A DNA stretch of 64,000 nucleotides from Helcococcus massiliensis (lineage in GTDB: Bacteria > Bacillota > Clostridia > Tissierellales > Peptoniphilaceae), in assembly GCF_900258485.1 (NCBI RefSeq), contig NZ_OGVE01000003.1, positions 124,001 to 188,000 of the forward strand, in the 5' to 3' direction. A program made the position numbers and the translations under genes. Positions within the stretch are counted from its first letter, which is position 1. Every line of letters starts with the position of its first letter. This document shows, one piece after another, positions 55,256-64,000 of this stretch. The notes under the pieces are model-generated. The model was not told the origin of the DNA and did not search any database. It was given only the letters and a program-made list of their open reading frames with translations.

Positions 55256-56399
55256 ATTTCATTATTTTGTTTAAATCATCATAATAACCACTAATAATTG
55301 AAACTATAACTATATCTGGCTTATATTCTTCTACATAATCTGCTATAGTCCTATCTTTAATTTTTCTAAAATCAAGGGATATAAATTTATTAGCATTCAT
55401 CCAAAAAATACTTTCTAACATATTTGAAGTGGAGTCACCTATAACCATAATATTTGGCAGGTCTTCTCTATCTGTATCAATAAGGGTAAATTCTGAGTCA
55501 CCTCCCATATAAGAAGCATAATACTGAGTATTTTTAAATATTTCTTTACCAAAATCTTCTTTATCTTGTCTGGTATATGAAATAGGAGTCTTAGCTTGTA
55601 GATAAGGCATTTTAAAATCTTCTTTTATATAATTAAAAACTTTTCTAGTATGGGCACCTACAAAGTTGTAATCACCATATAAAAGATCTGACTTATTTAT
55701 TACATCATCTAGTTTTAATCCATCATTGGATAATTTATCCAATACAAGCTTATAAGCCTCCATTGCTGCATAAAAATTAGGATGGTGGTCGGTTTTAGTA
55801 TAGAATTGTTCCCTATCTTTTCTAAGATAAGCATCCATATCTATATTTTCTATACCAATTTTGTCTAAACCATTAAAGAATAACTTTTTTGATTCTTGAT
55901 ATTTTTCCTCATTATTAAAGGCGAAATAAGGATATTGGTCAGTAAATATATGCGATTGATCTGGAAATCCCACAACTATAAGCTTAACATCTGATTTTTT
56001 AAAATTATTATTAATCTTTTCCCAGTTTTCTAAATCTTCATTAAGTTGTTCTTCATCTACCTGACCTTTATCTTCTCTAAATCTAAAGAGTTTTGTCTTA
56101 TCCTGGCTAAAAATCACATCCGATACCTTATATTTATTTAATACATTAATATCTAAATAATTTTGTGCAGATAAAATCTTACTTCTTAAAATTAAATTAT
56201 CATTGATAGATTCTTCTAAATTTGTAATGAATTCACCATTTAGTAAATTTTCTTTATCAGGTTTAATAAGTTTGGTTTTATACCTATTTTCATTTTCTAA
56301 AAAAGATGCCTCACCGGTCATCTTATAGATAGTTAAGGCTGAAATAAGGATCAAGAAAAATACAAATCCATATACTTTTAAGTAATTAATTCTCTTCAT
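55254..56399 (-). CDS. DHHW/AlgJ-AlgX-like acetylation protein
   Basis: A 381-aa protein with an N-terminal membrane anchor (about 7-26) and an outside SGNH-like domain. GFPDQSHIFTD (about 149), the Asp-His motif TKTDHHPNFYAAMEAY (about 207-222), and VIGDSTSNMLESIF (about 318) are in the AlgX/DHHW order. Such proteins transfer acetyl groups to extracellular polysaccharide from an MBOAT partner, which is the next gene upstream, nine bases away. The product is the last in the minus-strand operon. Confidence 0.88.
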   Translation of the reverse strand: MKRINYLKVYGFVFFLILISALTIYKMTGEASFLENENRYKTKLIKPDKENLLNGEFITNLEESINDNLILRSKILSAQNYLDINVLNKYKVSDVIFSQDKTKLFRFREDKGQVDEEQLNEDLENWEKINNNFKKSDVKLIVVGFPDQSHIFTDQYPYFAFNNEEKYQESKKLFFNGLDKIGIENIDMDAYLRKDREQFYTKTDHHPNFYAAMEAYKLVLDKLSNDGLKLDDVINKSDLLYGDYNFVGAHTRKVFNYIKEDFKMPYLQAKTPISYTRQDKEDFGKEIFKNTQYYASYMGGDSEFTLIDTDREDLPNIMVIGDSTSNMLESIFWMNANKFISLDFRKIKDRTIADYVEEYKPDIVIVSIISGYYDDLNKIMK

Positions 56400-56407
56400 T
56401 TCCCCTC

Positions 56408-57781
56408 CTAAAACCTAAAATAGATAAATGGGTTGTATGAATTTTGAGCTAAAGACATTACTACTAATCCAAATAAAATCGCTAATATTAATATGTGTAA
56501 AAATTCTGTAGCTGTATTATTTTTAACTCTTTTGAAAACTGGAAATATAAAGATTAAACCTAAAACTATATTAAACTTATATTGGTAGAAATAATAAATT
56601 AATTGATTATCTATTCCTCCATTAAAAGAAAACATAACTTTAATATAGTTAAATATTTGATCCAAGCTTTCAGACCTAAATATTACCCATCCAATTATTA
56701 TCAATATTAGAGCATAAATATGTCCTAAAATTTTAGTCCTATTTAGATAGTCTAATAAAAATATTTTTTCAAATATAAGTATTACTGCAAAATAAAGGCC
56801 CCACATGATAAAATTCCATGCGGCTCCATGCCAAAATCCTGTTAGAAGCCAGACTATGAATATATTTAAAATTTGTCTTCCATATCCTTTTCTATTCCCC
56901 CCCAAAGGTATGTAAACATAATCTCTAAACCAAGTAGATAAGGATATGTGCCATCTTCTCCAAAATTCTGTAATAGATTTTGAAATATATGGATAATTGA
57001 AGTTTTCTAAAAAGTCAAAACCAAAAAATTTACCCAAGCCTATAGCCATATCAGAATATCCTGAAAAGTCATAATATATTTGTAGGGTATAAGCTATAGC
57101 TCCAAACCAAAGTAAAGATGAGTTAGTAGAGCCAGCAGATTTTGCAAATATTTCGTCGGCCATTAGGGCAAATACATTTGCTAAAAGAACTTTTTTAGCA
57201 AGCCCTTGGATAAATCTATTTATTCCATATGAAAACTTTTCAATACTATGGTCTCTGCTTACAATTTGATTAGCAACATCCTCATATCTTACTATAGGGC
57301 CTGCAATTAATTGGGGGAACATGATTACATATAGAAATACAAACATTGGATTTTTTTGAATCAATTTTGGATTTCTATAACAATCAATTACATAACTTAA
57401 AGCCTGGAAGGTATAAAAAGAAATACCTATTGGCATGATTGTTTTCTTATAGTTTATAGATGCATTAAATAATACATTTATATTATCTATAAAGAAATTC
57501 ATATATTTAAAATAAAGTAAATTAGCTATATTTAAAAATATAGCTAAAACTAAAAATATTTTTTTATATTTATTATCCATCAGTAAACCTAATAAATAAT
57601 TTATCCCTAATGAAATTAGTAATAAAACTATTAATTTAGGTTCTCCATAAAAATAGAAAATCAAACTAAAAATTAGTAAAATATAATTTCTTATATTAGT
57701 TTTTTTCTCTCCTACTGAATAATATGCTATTAAAACAGCCGGTAAAAATATAAATAAAAATACTAAACTACTAAATACCAT
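56408..57781 (-). CDS. MBOAT O-acyltransferase (AlgI/DltB family)
   Basis: A 457-aa polytopic enzyme with about ten membrane segments. The key motifs are PIGISFYTFQALSYVIDCYR (about 117) and the catalytic His in LLTGFWHGAAWNFIMWGLYF (about 314-333), with WRRWHISLSTWFRDYVYIPL before it. It carries acetyl (or similar) across the membrane for the DHHW protein. With the flippase and transferases it suggests O-acetylated exopolysaccharide. Confidence 0.93.
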   Translation of the reverse strand: MVFSSLVFLFIFLPAVLIAYYSVGEKKTNIRNYILLIFSLIFYFYGEPKLIVLLLISLGINYLLGLLMDNKYKKIFLVLAIFLNIANLLYFKYMNFFIDNINVLFNASINYKKTIMPIGISFYTFQALSYVIDCYRNPKLIQKNPMFVFLYVIMFPQLIAGPIVRYEDVANQIVSRDHSIEKFSYGINRFIQGLAKKVLLANVFALMADEIFAKSAGSTNSSLLWFGAIAYTLQIYYDFSGYSDMAIGLGKFFGFDFLENFNYPYISKSITEFWRRWHISLSTWFRDYVYIPLGGNRKGYGRQILNIFIVWLLTGFWHGAAWNFIMWGLYFAVILIFEKIFLLDYLNRTKILGHIYALILIIIGWVIFRSESLDQIFNYIKVMFSFNGGIDNQLIYYFYQYKFNIVLGLIFIFPVFKRVKNNTATEFLHILILAILFGLVVMSLAQNSYNPFIYFRF

Positions 57782-57813
57782 TTTTTCTCCATGGCAAATT
57801 TATAATTTGCTAA

Positions 57814-58905
57814 TTAAGATTTTTTATTCCTATAATTAAAAAATTCAGTTAAGAATTCATCTGTGATATCCCCAAATATAGGGCCGTCTTCTGACTGGTT
57901 TTCTCCAGCTAGTCCATTTAATTCAATAAAAACCGGTTCTAGATTTTTATCAATAGCAATGTCCCAGCCTACCCATCTTAAATGTGGTACTCTTGGGTGT
58001 ATTTTTTTTACAGTCTCAATAACCTTGTCAAATCCTAAGATTTTAGGTTCACCAATTTCTTTCCCCTGAGAATCTTGATTGAAAAATCTGTCACCTTTCA
58101 TCATGTAGCCCTTTAACTTATTAGTCTTTATGTCAATAGGTCTACAATCACCACCTTGAGAATAATTATCTACTTCTGAACCTTTACTACCTACTCTGAC
58201 TATTGCTGATAAGATTTCAACCCTATCCTTCATCAATAAAGATAAAACCCTTATTGTATTTACACTAGATTCGTTAAAACTATTTAGCTGCGGACTTTGG
58301 TCAATAATTTCTTGTATGATAAACTCTTCATTCTTCATACGTTCTTTTATTTCTTTAATTACTGACAAATAATCCTTATCTAAGTATAACTTCTTTATAC
58401 CATGACCTTTTTCACCATCAATAGGTTTAATAATCAACTGCTTATAATTTTTAAGAATGGACTCTAAATCAGAAAAGCTAATAAGTTTATTATTAGCATC
58501 TAATAATAAACCATTTATATGCTTAACTACTTCCTTTGCTTTATTTATATCACCCATAATACAATTAAAATAACACTTATTTTCTATAGCATCTTGTAAT
58601 AAAAAATTATTTAAATAAGGCATAATTTCATTTTGAAATAGATCCATGGGTATAATTTTGGGATCAAACTTTTGTAGTCTGTTCCCATAATATTGATACC
58701 AGTATTTTTGAGGTCTATAGGTATTGTTAGATACTTTGTCCCAATAAGGTAAAACCTTATCTTTAAACTCTTCTTCTGATCCTTGGTAACAATTACCTTT
58801 TTTTATTTCATTTTTTACAAATTTTTTATATTTATAGGCATTAGCCATGCATCTAACCTTAGTTATATAGTTAATCGATGATAATCGTAGATTCCTTAAA
58901 TTCAT
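57814..58905 (-). CDS. Sugar-transfer associated ATP-grasp protein
   Basis: A 363-aa ATP-grasp enzyme. LIIKPIDGEKGHGIKKLY (about 155-172), EEFIIQEIIDQSP (about 195), and DIAIDKNLEPVFIELNGLAG (about 314) show the ATP-binding lysine and metal carboxylates. Its length and an N-terminal segment of about 100 residues fit the ATPgrasp_ST group found in glycan loci. The likely job is to form an amide or ester on a glycan; the substrate is unknown. It lies between the flippase and MBOAT genes. Confidence 0.82.
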   Translation of the reverse strand: MNLRNLRLSSINYITKVRCMANAYKYKKFVKNEIKKGNCYQGSEEEFKDKVLPYWDKVSNNTYRPQKYWYQYYGNRLQKFDPKIIPMDLFQNEIMPYLNNFLLQDAIENKCYFNCIMGDINKAKEVVKHINGLLLDANNKLISFSDLESILKNYKQLIIKPIDGEKGHGIKKLYLDKDYLSVIKEIKERMKNEEFIIQEIIDQSPQLNSFNESSVNTIRVLSLLMKDRVEILSAIVRVGSKGSEVDNYSQGGDCRPIDIKTNKLKGYMMKGDRFFNQDSQGKEIGEPKILGFDKVIETVKKIHPRVPHLRWVGWDIAIDKNLEPVFIELNGLAGENQSEDGPIFGDITDEFLTEFFNYRNKKS

Positions 58906-58970
58906 AACACTTCTCCTTAAAAGTTATTAACAAATTATATAATATAATAATTATATGAAATTTATATGAA

Positions 58971-60506
58971 TTAAGTTTTATTCTTTATTATCATTTTGAA
59001 TAGAGACTTTATTTTATCTCTTTGAACAATATAGACCAATACAAAAAATATAAAAGCTGATATTAACATTACAAAAATAAAGTTAAATAATTTAGCTAAT
59101 AAACTAATATTATAAAAATCTATAAATTTATTAAATATGAATTTAGATATTAAGAGAACTATAGCTGAGACTGTAAAAATCTGCAAATGTGACCCTATTT
59201 TTTTCATATACTCAGGAAGTTTTATCTTAACTTTTTTATTAATTAAAATAGATAACCTGAAAAAGGTAACCCAGTTGGTAATAGTTGTTGCTAAAGCTAA
59301 GCCCTTGTAATGGTAGTTTTTAACAAAAATTATATTTAATATAAGATTCATTATTAAAGTAATTAAACCATCAATCATGCTGGTCTTTGTATCATTAGTC
59401 GAATAAAAAATTTTACTATATACTAACTTTCCAGCCATTGGTAATAAACCTATAGAATACAGCTTAAGTGCATTTGAAGTTCTATTTATTGAATCCATAT
59501 CAAAAGCTCCTCTTCCATAAAATATAGTTACTATTTCATGACTATAGAAAACTAGCACAAAGGAGATAGGTATTACTACTAAACACATTAGCTCGAAAGT
59601 TTTTTCATAGGTATCTATAAATTTTTCATATTGTTTTTTGTTGTAAGAAGCAGCTAATAAAGGAAGTAATATTAATCCTATAGGACTGATCAATCCATCT
59701 AAAAATATGGCATTCAACCTATAGGCATAATCTAACACTGTTATACTTCCATAATCTAAAAATGAAGCTACTGATTTATCTACTATAGAATTTAGATCAT
59801 TTATTATAACTCCTACCAATATTGGTACTAGCAAAACAGCCACTGATCTTAAATATTTTGCTTTTTTATCTAAGAACCAATAATACTTGTAACCCGTCTT
59901 TCTTAAAAAAGGCAGCTGAATTATCATCTGCATAGATATCCCGATGACTTGTGATATCATTAACCCAGTAATACCAAATTTTGTAGAAAAGAAAAACAAA
60001 TAAATGATTACTGGTATATTTTGAGCAAAAGGTAAAAGTCCAAAGTCTACAAATACCCCCTCATGATTTAAGTATCCTCTAAAAATTCCTTGTGCAGAGT
60101 AAAACATAAGGGCTGGAATCCCCATCCTAAACATAGTATTAGTTAACTCAAATTGTTCACCTTCAAAACCAGATGATAAAATACTAATAAATACAGGACT
60201 TAGAAAGTACATACTTACTATTAATAAGAATGATACTAATAATGTAATATTTAATATGTTATTTACAATTTCAATTCTTTTATTCTTGTCATCTTCCTTA
60301 GATATCGTCATGACTACTATGTTGTTCATAGATGATGTAAGTAGTGAAGATAATATAAGCACACCAGTTAAAGCTATGATGAAAGCATCAGTTTCCTTAC
60401 TACTACCGAATTGCTTGGCTAATAGGATTGACCTATAAAGGCCAATACCTTTCCCTAAGAATCCTAATAAGGTAACTAGAACAAAAGATTTCATTGTCTT
60501 TTTCAT
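58971..60506 (-). CDS. MurJ/MviN-like lipid-linked sugar flippase
   Basis: A 511-aa protein with about 14 membrane segments. It starts with VTLLGFLGKGIGLYRSILLA (about 12-31) and holds the MurJ-like RGYLNHEGVF, and a large central TVLDYAYRLNAIFLDGLISP (about 239). MurJ-type proteins flip lipid II or glycan-lipid intermediates. Position within the polysaccharide genes suggests a repeat-unit flippase for this locus. It is three bases after the ATP-grasp gene. Confidence 0.88.
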   Translation of the reverse strand: MKKTMKSFVLVTLLGFLGKGIGLYRSILLAKQFGSSKETDAFIIALTGVLILSSLLTSSMNNIVVMTISKEDDKNKRIEIVNNILNITLLVSFLLIVSMYFLSPVFISILSSGFEGEQFELTNTMFRMGIPALMFYSAQGIFRGYLNHEGVFVDFGLLPFAQNIPVIIYLFFFSTKFGITGLMISQVIGISMQMIIQLPFLRKTGYKYYWFLDKKAKYLRSVAVLLVPILVGVIINDLNSIVDKSVASFLDYGSITVLDYAYRLNAIFLDGLISPIGLILLPLLAASYNKKQYEKFIDTYEKTFELMCLVVIPISFVLVFYSHEIVTIFYGRGAFDMDSINRTSNALKLYSIGLLPMAGKLVYSKIFYSTNDTKTSMIDGLITLIMNLILNIIFVKNYHYKGLALATTITNWVTFFRLSILINKKVKIKLPEYMKKIGSHLQIFTVSAIVLLISKFIFNKFIDFYNISLLAKLFNFIFVMLISAFIFFVLVYIVQRDKIKSLFKMIIKNKT

Positions 60507-60508
60507 AT

Positions 60509-61636
60509 CTATTCCTTGCTTGGGATATCTTCTCTTATCATATAATATCCAATTTTTTCCATATAACCTGTAACTGATTTCACTTCATCGCCATCTTTAT
60601 AATACCAATGTAGGGCCAAGTAATCCGATGGTAATTCATATTTACTCCTATCTACTATTATATGTGGTTTGTCAGATATGAATTTAGTTATAAATACTCC
60701 ATCTTTTATGATATTTTCTTTTATTTCAGGTTTATTACCTAGTAAAAAGTCTAAGGACATTTGTACAAAATTTATATCTGTAGCATAGTTAATCAATTTC
60801 CACATATGACATCCATCATACCTAGGTGTAAATTCAATTAAATTCACTTTATCTCCATCGATTTTCATTTGGAAATAAATGTGACCATTTTCAAATCCCA
60901 TTTTTTTGTTAACTGCTAAAACTAATTTTCTGATTTTTTCATCAAGTTCATCACTTACAATATGAGGTTTTATGATATGTTCCTTGATTATACCTCCAGG
61001 GTATTCTGTATAAGAAATTCTATCTGAAATTATGTAATTAACTAATTCATTATCTACCATAAATGAATTTACAGAAATTTCATATCCACCAGCATATTCT
61101 TCTATTATTAAAGTGCCTGATTTAGAAAACTTAATACTTTTATCAAATACTTTCTTTACATCATCAAAATTTTCAACCCTATATACACCCCTTTGACCTG
61201 ATCCGTCAACAGGTTTTAAAAATGCTGGGTAAATATCCCATGTCTCAAGGTCTTCCAATTTCTTAGCAGATTGGGATTTCAAATTTCCTTCTATATCACC
61301 TAATTCTCTTCTCCATTTATATTTATCATTAAACTTTTCTAATGACTGGCTGGAAAAGAAGTTTGGTAAGTTTAGCTCTTCTGAAATTTCAGTTATAATT
61401 GGTAAAGCAGTTTCAAGGCCCATAGTGAAAATAAAATCAATATTATTATTGATCACATAGCTTTTTACCTTATCTTTATCTCTGATATCAATTTTTTCAA
61501 AATGATCAGTATGTTGTTTTATATCATCAACTAAGTTTCCACCTATTACATAAACTTCTAAATCTTTTTTCTTGGCTTCTATGGCTAAATCTACTTGTGA
61601 TTGTCCACCACCTAGTATCAGTATTTTACGCTTCAT
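60509..61636 (-). CDS. ATP-grasp enzyme, carbamoyl-phosphate synthase-like
   Basis: A 375-aa protein. It begins KILILGGGQSQVDLAIEAKK, a pre-ATP-grasp Rossmann half, then FLKPVDGSGQRGVYRVEN (about 135), IIEEYAGGYEISVNSFMV (about 178) and INLIEFTPRYDG-like metal ligands (VNLIEFTPRYDGCHMW, about 262). ATG 61636 follows GGAG; the frame extends to 61657 but without a site. It overlaps the epimerase end by eleven bases. In glycan loci such enzymes may attach amino acids to sugars. Target unknown. Confidence 0.85.
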   Translation of the reverse strand: MKRKILILGGGQSQVDLAIEAKKKDLEVYVIGGNLVDDIKQHTDHFEKIDIRDKDKVKSYVINNNIDFIFTMGLETALPIITEISEELNLPNFFSSQSLEKFNDKYKWRRELGDIEGNLKSQSAKKLEDLETWDIYPAFLKPVDGSGQRGVYRVENFDDVKKVFDKSIKFSKSGTLIIEEYAGGYEISVNSFMVDNELVNYIISDRISYTEYPGGIIKEHIIKPHIVSDELDEKIRKLVLAVNKKMGFENGHIYFQMKIDGDKVNLIEFTPRYDGCHMWKLINYATDINFVQMSLDFLLGNKPEIKENIIKDGVFITKFISDKPHIIVDRSKYELPSDYLALHWYYKDGDEVKSVTGYMEKIGYYMIREDIPSKE

Positions 61637-62504
61637 AGCTTCTCCATATCTTTTCAATACTAGTATCCAAATTTATTTTTGGACACCATCCTAATTCTTC
61701 CTTTATTTTTTCTATATTTACCTTGTTAGTGCTGTCATCAATATTTGTTGCTTTTTCTATAGTTATTTTACTCTTAGATTTGTAATCTATAACTTTTCTA
61801 ATTGAATTTATAATATCCTCGATAGTATATTCATCTTCAGCGCCTATATTATACACTTGATTAGCCTTTAAATCATCTGCTTTTATTATTTCTGCAAAGG
61901 CTTCACCTGCATCATCTACATGTAAAAATGAAAATCTTTTACCACTATCTGTTAAGTCCATATTTTCATCATTTAAATACTTGTAAATAAATTTATTTAT
62001 AAATCTTTGGTCGAAATTTTCACCTATTATGCTTGCAATTCTTAAGTTCAAATAATCTATATTATATTTTTTTGCAAAATCTTCAAAGTATTTTTCCATG
62101 TAGATTTTTGCTACACCATATAAGCTAAAAGGTTTTAATAAATCAGTTTCCTGAGCTTCTTTTATCCTATCTTTATCATATACCGATTGGCTAGATATAT
62201 TTATAATAGTTTTTACGCCGCACTCGTATGATTTGTCCAATAAAGCATAGGTAAAATCATATGAATCTAAAATTAAATCTATATCTGATTTTCTAGGGAA
62301 GGCTAGATTCAATAGATAATCAGCTTTGATATCTTGATTCTTTAAAAACTCATCAAAAGTTAATATTTTTATTTTACTTTCAAATTCTATTAACTTGTCT
62401 TTGTTTCTGACTATAGCAATGATATTAAAGTCTTTATTATAAAGTCTAATAAAGTTTTGTCCTATATATCCACTTGCTCCAGAAATAATTACTGTTTTTT
62501 TCAT
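61626..62504 (-). CDS. NAD-dependent nucleotide-sugar epimerase/dehydratase
   Basis: A 292-aa short-chain dehydrogenase of the extended type. The NAD motif ISGASGYIGQNFIRL is at residues 7-21, SSQSVYDK at about 103, and the YGVAKIYMEKYF Tyr-Lys pair at about 129-140. The C-terminal part has YNIGAEDEYTIEDI. It probably makes an activated sugar for the surface glycan. It is coupled to genes on both sides by short overlaps. Confidence 0.9.
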   Translation of the reverse strand: MKKTVIISGASGYIGQNFIRLYNKDFNIIAIVRNKDKLIEFESKIKILTFDEFLKNQDIKADYLLNLAFPRKSDIDLILDSYDFTYALLDKSYECGVKTIINISSQSVYDKDRIKEAQETDLLKPFSLYGVAKIYMEKYFEDFAKKYNIDYLNLRIASIIGENFDQRFINKFIYKYLNDENMDLTDSGKRFSFLHVDDAGEAFAEIIKADDLKANQVYNIGAEDEYTIEDIINSIRKVIDYKSKSKITIEKATNIDDSTNKVNIEKIKEELGWCPKINLDTSIEKIWRSYEA

Positions 62505-63130
62505 CTAACTTTCTCAAAATTCCTTTCAGCATCAAAATCTTTTAAGTTTTTAGGTCTAGTAGTTACACTTGTATCTGCTCCAGATACTATTTTTCTTATA
62601 GTTTTAAATAAAATCTTTAAATCTAATAGAAAACTAAGATTATCAACATAGTATACATCATATCTAAACCTATCTTCCCAGTTTAAATTAGACCTACCAT
62701 TAACTTGAGCAAGACCCGTGATACCAGGTCTTACATCATGTCTTCTTAGTTCCTCATCAGTATAATAGTGGTAATATCTAAGCACAAGAGGTCTTGGTCC
62801 GATAAAACTCATCTCGCCCTTGATTATATTAAGCAATTGAGGAAGCTCATCTATACTTAATTTTCTTATGATTTTACCCGCTTTGGTTATCCTGTCCTTA
62901 TCTTTTCTTCTATTTCCCTCACTATCAAAGGGTACCAGGTCCATAGTTCTTAATTTATATATTTTAAATTTTTTATTTTTGTAGCCTATCCTCTCTTGGG
63001 TAAATACTACAGGGCCTGGGGAATCTATTTTTATAAATATAGCTCCTATTATAATAAATGGTAGGCCTAAAACTAATAGCACTACGGACATAATAAAATC
63101 TAATAGTCTTTTAAAAAATATTTTATACAT
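62501..63130 (-). CDS. Phosphoglycosyl transferase initiating glycan synthesis
   Basis: Monotopic enzyme that moves a sugar-phosphate onto undecaprenyl phosphate, starting the repeat unit. The 209-aa protein has KRLLDFIMSVVLLVLGLPF with a re-entrant membrane helix (about 8-30), SPGPVVFTQERIGYKNKKF (about 43), YKLRTM, KLSIDELPQL and GPRPLVLRYY. It is the short WecA-independent (WcaJ/PglC) type without an N-terminal extension. It overlaps the epimerase and follows an unfinished gene after eight bases. Confidence 0.95.
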   Translation of the reverse strand: MYKIFFKRLLDFIMSVVLLVLGLPFIIIGAIFIKIDSPGPVVFTQERIGYKNKKFKIYKLRTMDLVPFDSEGNRRKDKDRITKAGKIIRKLSIDELPQLLNIIKGEMSFIGPRPLVLRYYHYYTDEELRRHDVRPGITGLAQVNGRSNLNWEDRFRYDVYYVDNLSFLLDLKILFKTIRKIVSGADTSVTTRPKNLKDFDAERNFEKVR

Positions 63131-63138
63131 AGTTATCC

Positions 63139-64000
63139 TTAATACTGTCTAAATAAATTTATAAATGCAGAATTTTCTAAATAGTTCTTAAGTGTTTTTT
63201 CTTCATTTGATTTAATTTTAGTATTCTCATCTACATCCTTAAAGCTAATAAAATCAAAGTTAGATTTTTCTAAATCATTAACAACCTTATAAAATCTGTT
63301 TATTAAATCTTCATTATCTAGATTAAATTCTAAAAGAATCAAAGATTTGTTTTCTAAAGATTTATTTATTAATTCATCAGTATTATTTAATACTTCCTTA
63401 TTTATCTTAATTAAATCTTCTTTACTAATACTTGATTTTTTATTTTTGTCGATTTCTTTTTCTTTATTTAATTCATTATCTTCTTGATTTATCAGCTCTC
63501 TATTATCATAAATTTTTGTAAATTTAAGATCATATAGGTCTTGTTTATTGATTGATTTATAGAAATTTACACCATCTTCTTCTAATATAAATTTTCTATA
63601 TTCCATTAAGCTGTAAGTTATATGTGCATCATATGCAGAGAAAGGTGCTATAAAGGCAGGAATAGGATTTTTTATTGAATATTTTTCCCTAAATAAATCC
63701 TGCTTATTTATATCCTGAACTATTCCCTCATATCTTGTTCTTCTGTAGCTAGTAGAAGATTTAGGATTATCATTAACTTCTATGTCCTTGTTATCTATAT
63801 AAATATTATTATCTATCTTATTTGCATCAACAAAAACATTGGAAACTATCCCTTTTTCTTCTAAATATCTATATGCTTTTATTTTTGCTTCTTCATTTTC
63901 ACCATTTAACATAATTAAAACTGTTGCTTTATCTAACTTATAAGTTTTGGTATCTTGATTTTTATAGCTGGTTGAAAAATAATATAAGCTAGTTCCAACA
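63139..64000 (-). CDS. C-terminal part of an unknown, possibly deacetylase-fold, protein (cut by right edge)
   Basis: About 286 residues are visible; the start lies beyond position 64000. The upstream end has LYYFSTSYKN, suggesting an exported or anchored form. The order TVLIMLNGE, then AYRYLEEKGIVSNVFVDA, then PIPAFIAPFSAYDAHITYSL, is reminiscent of a NodB-type polysaccharide deacetylase, but the TFDDGP and HxxxH metal motifs are absent. It could therefore be a catalytically dead relative. Immediately upstream of the phosphoglycosyl transferase on the same strand. Confidence 0.5.
   Translation of the reverse strand, partial: VGTSLYYFSTSYKNQDTKTYKLDKATVLIMLNGENEEAKIKAYRYLEEKGIVSNVFVDANKIDNNIYIDNKDIEVNDNPKSSTSYRRTRYEGIVQDINKQDLFREKYSIKNPIPAFIAPFSAYDAHITYSLMEYRKFILEEDGVNFYKSINKQDLYDLKFTKIYDNRELINQEDNELNKEKEIDKNKKSSISKEDLIKINKEVLNNTDELINKSLENKSLILLEFNLDNEDLINRFYKVVNDLEKSNFDFISFKDVDENTKIKSNEEKTLKNYLENSAFINLFRQY

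Noticed and set aside
57794-57810. Inverted repeat GCAAATTATAAATTTGC before the MBOAT gene
   Set aside because: Short and AT-rich with no T-run; likely chance in this composition.

Overview
This is a 64 kb stretch of a low-GC, AT-rich Gram-positive chromosome. Codon use (AGA, AAA, ATA), strong AGGAGG-type ribosome binding sites, an S-box, an L10 leader, the alr/mazF order, the SufCBDSU system and Gls24-, DUF1385- and YhaNO-type genes all point to Bacillota. Gene content and composition resemble the anaerobic cocci of the Tissierellia (Peptoniphilaceae, Anaerococcus-like). That placement is inference. Most genes are on the minus strand, so the window reads right to left. No CRISPR array, insertion sequence, prophage or rRNA was seen.

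Layout. 1-4.1 kb: truncated metK with its SAM-I riboswitch, queH, a ketopantoate-reductase family gene and a lone PTS IIC membrane protein. 4.2-7.6 kb: the classic transcription/translation block rpmG-secE-nusG-rplK-rplA, then (behind an L10 leader) rplJ-rplL. 7.6-12.3 kb: an ABC exporter, thiD and a three-part aromatic-pathway fusion (chorismate mutase, decayed AroE-like middle, shikimate kinase). 12.3-16.5 kb: apt, a metallophosphoesterase, mazF without antitoxin, alr, and an AcpS-NnrD fusion. 16.5-20.1 kb: a C39-like putative protease, mnmA with its cysteine desulfurase, tRNA-Thr and a DUF1232 gene. 20.1-23.5 kb: a YhaO/YhaN (SbcDC-like) DNA repair pair behind a perfect LexA-type operator, followed upstream by a C-free tract, repeats and tRNA-Pro. 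23.6-31.5 kb: mreB, HAD phosphatase, rho, fba, glgP, comEB and a repeat-bearing spacer. 31.5-36 kb: envelope genes (thioredoxin-fold lipoprotein, HerA-like ATPase, polysaccharide deacetylase, small membrane proteins). 36-41.7 kb: the SUF Fe-S cluster operon headed by an unknown helical protein. 41.7-50.7 kb: OatA-like acyltransferase, Asp23/Gls24, Mrp, isopentenyl diphosphate isomerase type 2, prfA-prmC and DUF1385. 50.7-54.3 kb: ahpF-ahpC, rpmE, galE. 54.4-64 kb: an exopolysaccharide/capsule locus with PP-loop protein, DHHW/MBOAT acetylation pair, two ATP-grasp enzymes, MurJ-like flippase, epimerase, phosphoglycosyl transferase, and a protein cut by the right edge.

How the genes work together. 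Sulfur and Fe-S handling is well covered: the desulfurase feeds MnmA, and the SUF operon plus Mrp build clusters. Peroxide defence is AhpCF. Surface glycans are built in the 54-64 kb locus and probably O-acetylated by the MBOAT/DHHW pair; OatA-like and PgdA-like enzymes elsewhere would modify peptidoglycan. The least ordinary items are the pseudo-AroE fusion, the AcpS-NnrD fusion, the antitoxin-less MazF, the SOS-controlled YhaNO pair next to a 145-nt C-free tract, and the two-ATP-grasp glycan locus beside a QueC-like protein.
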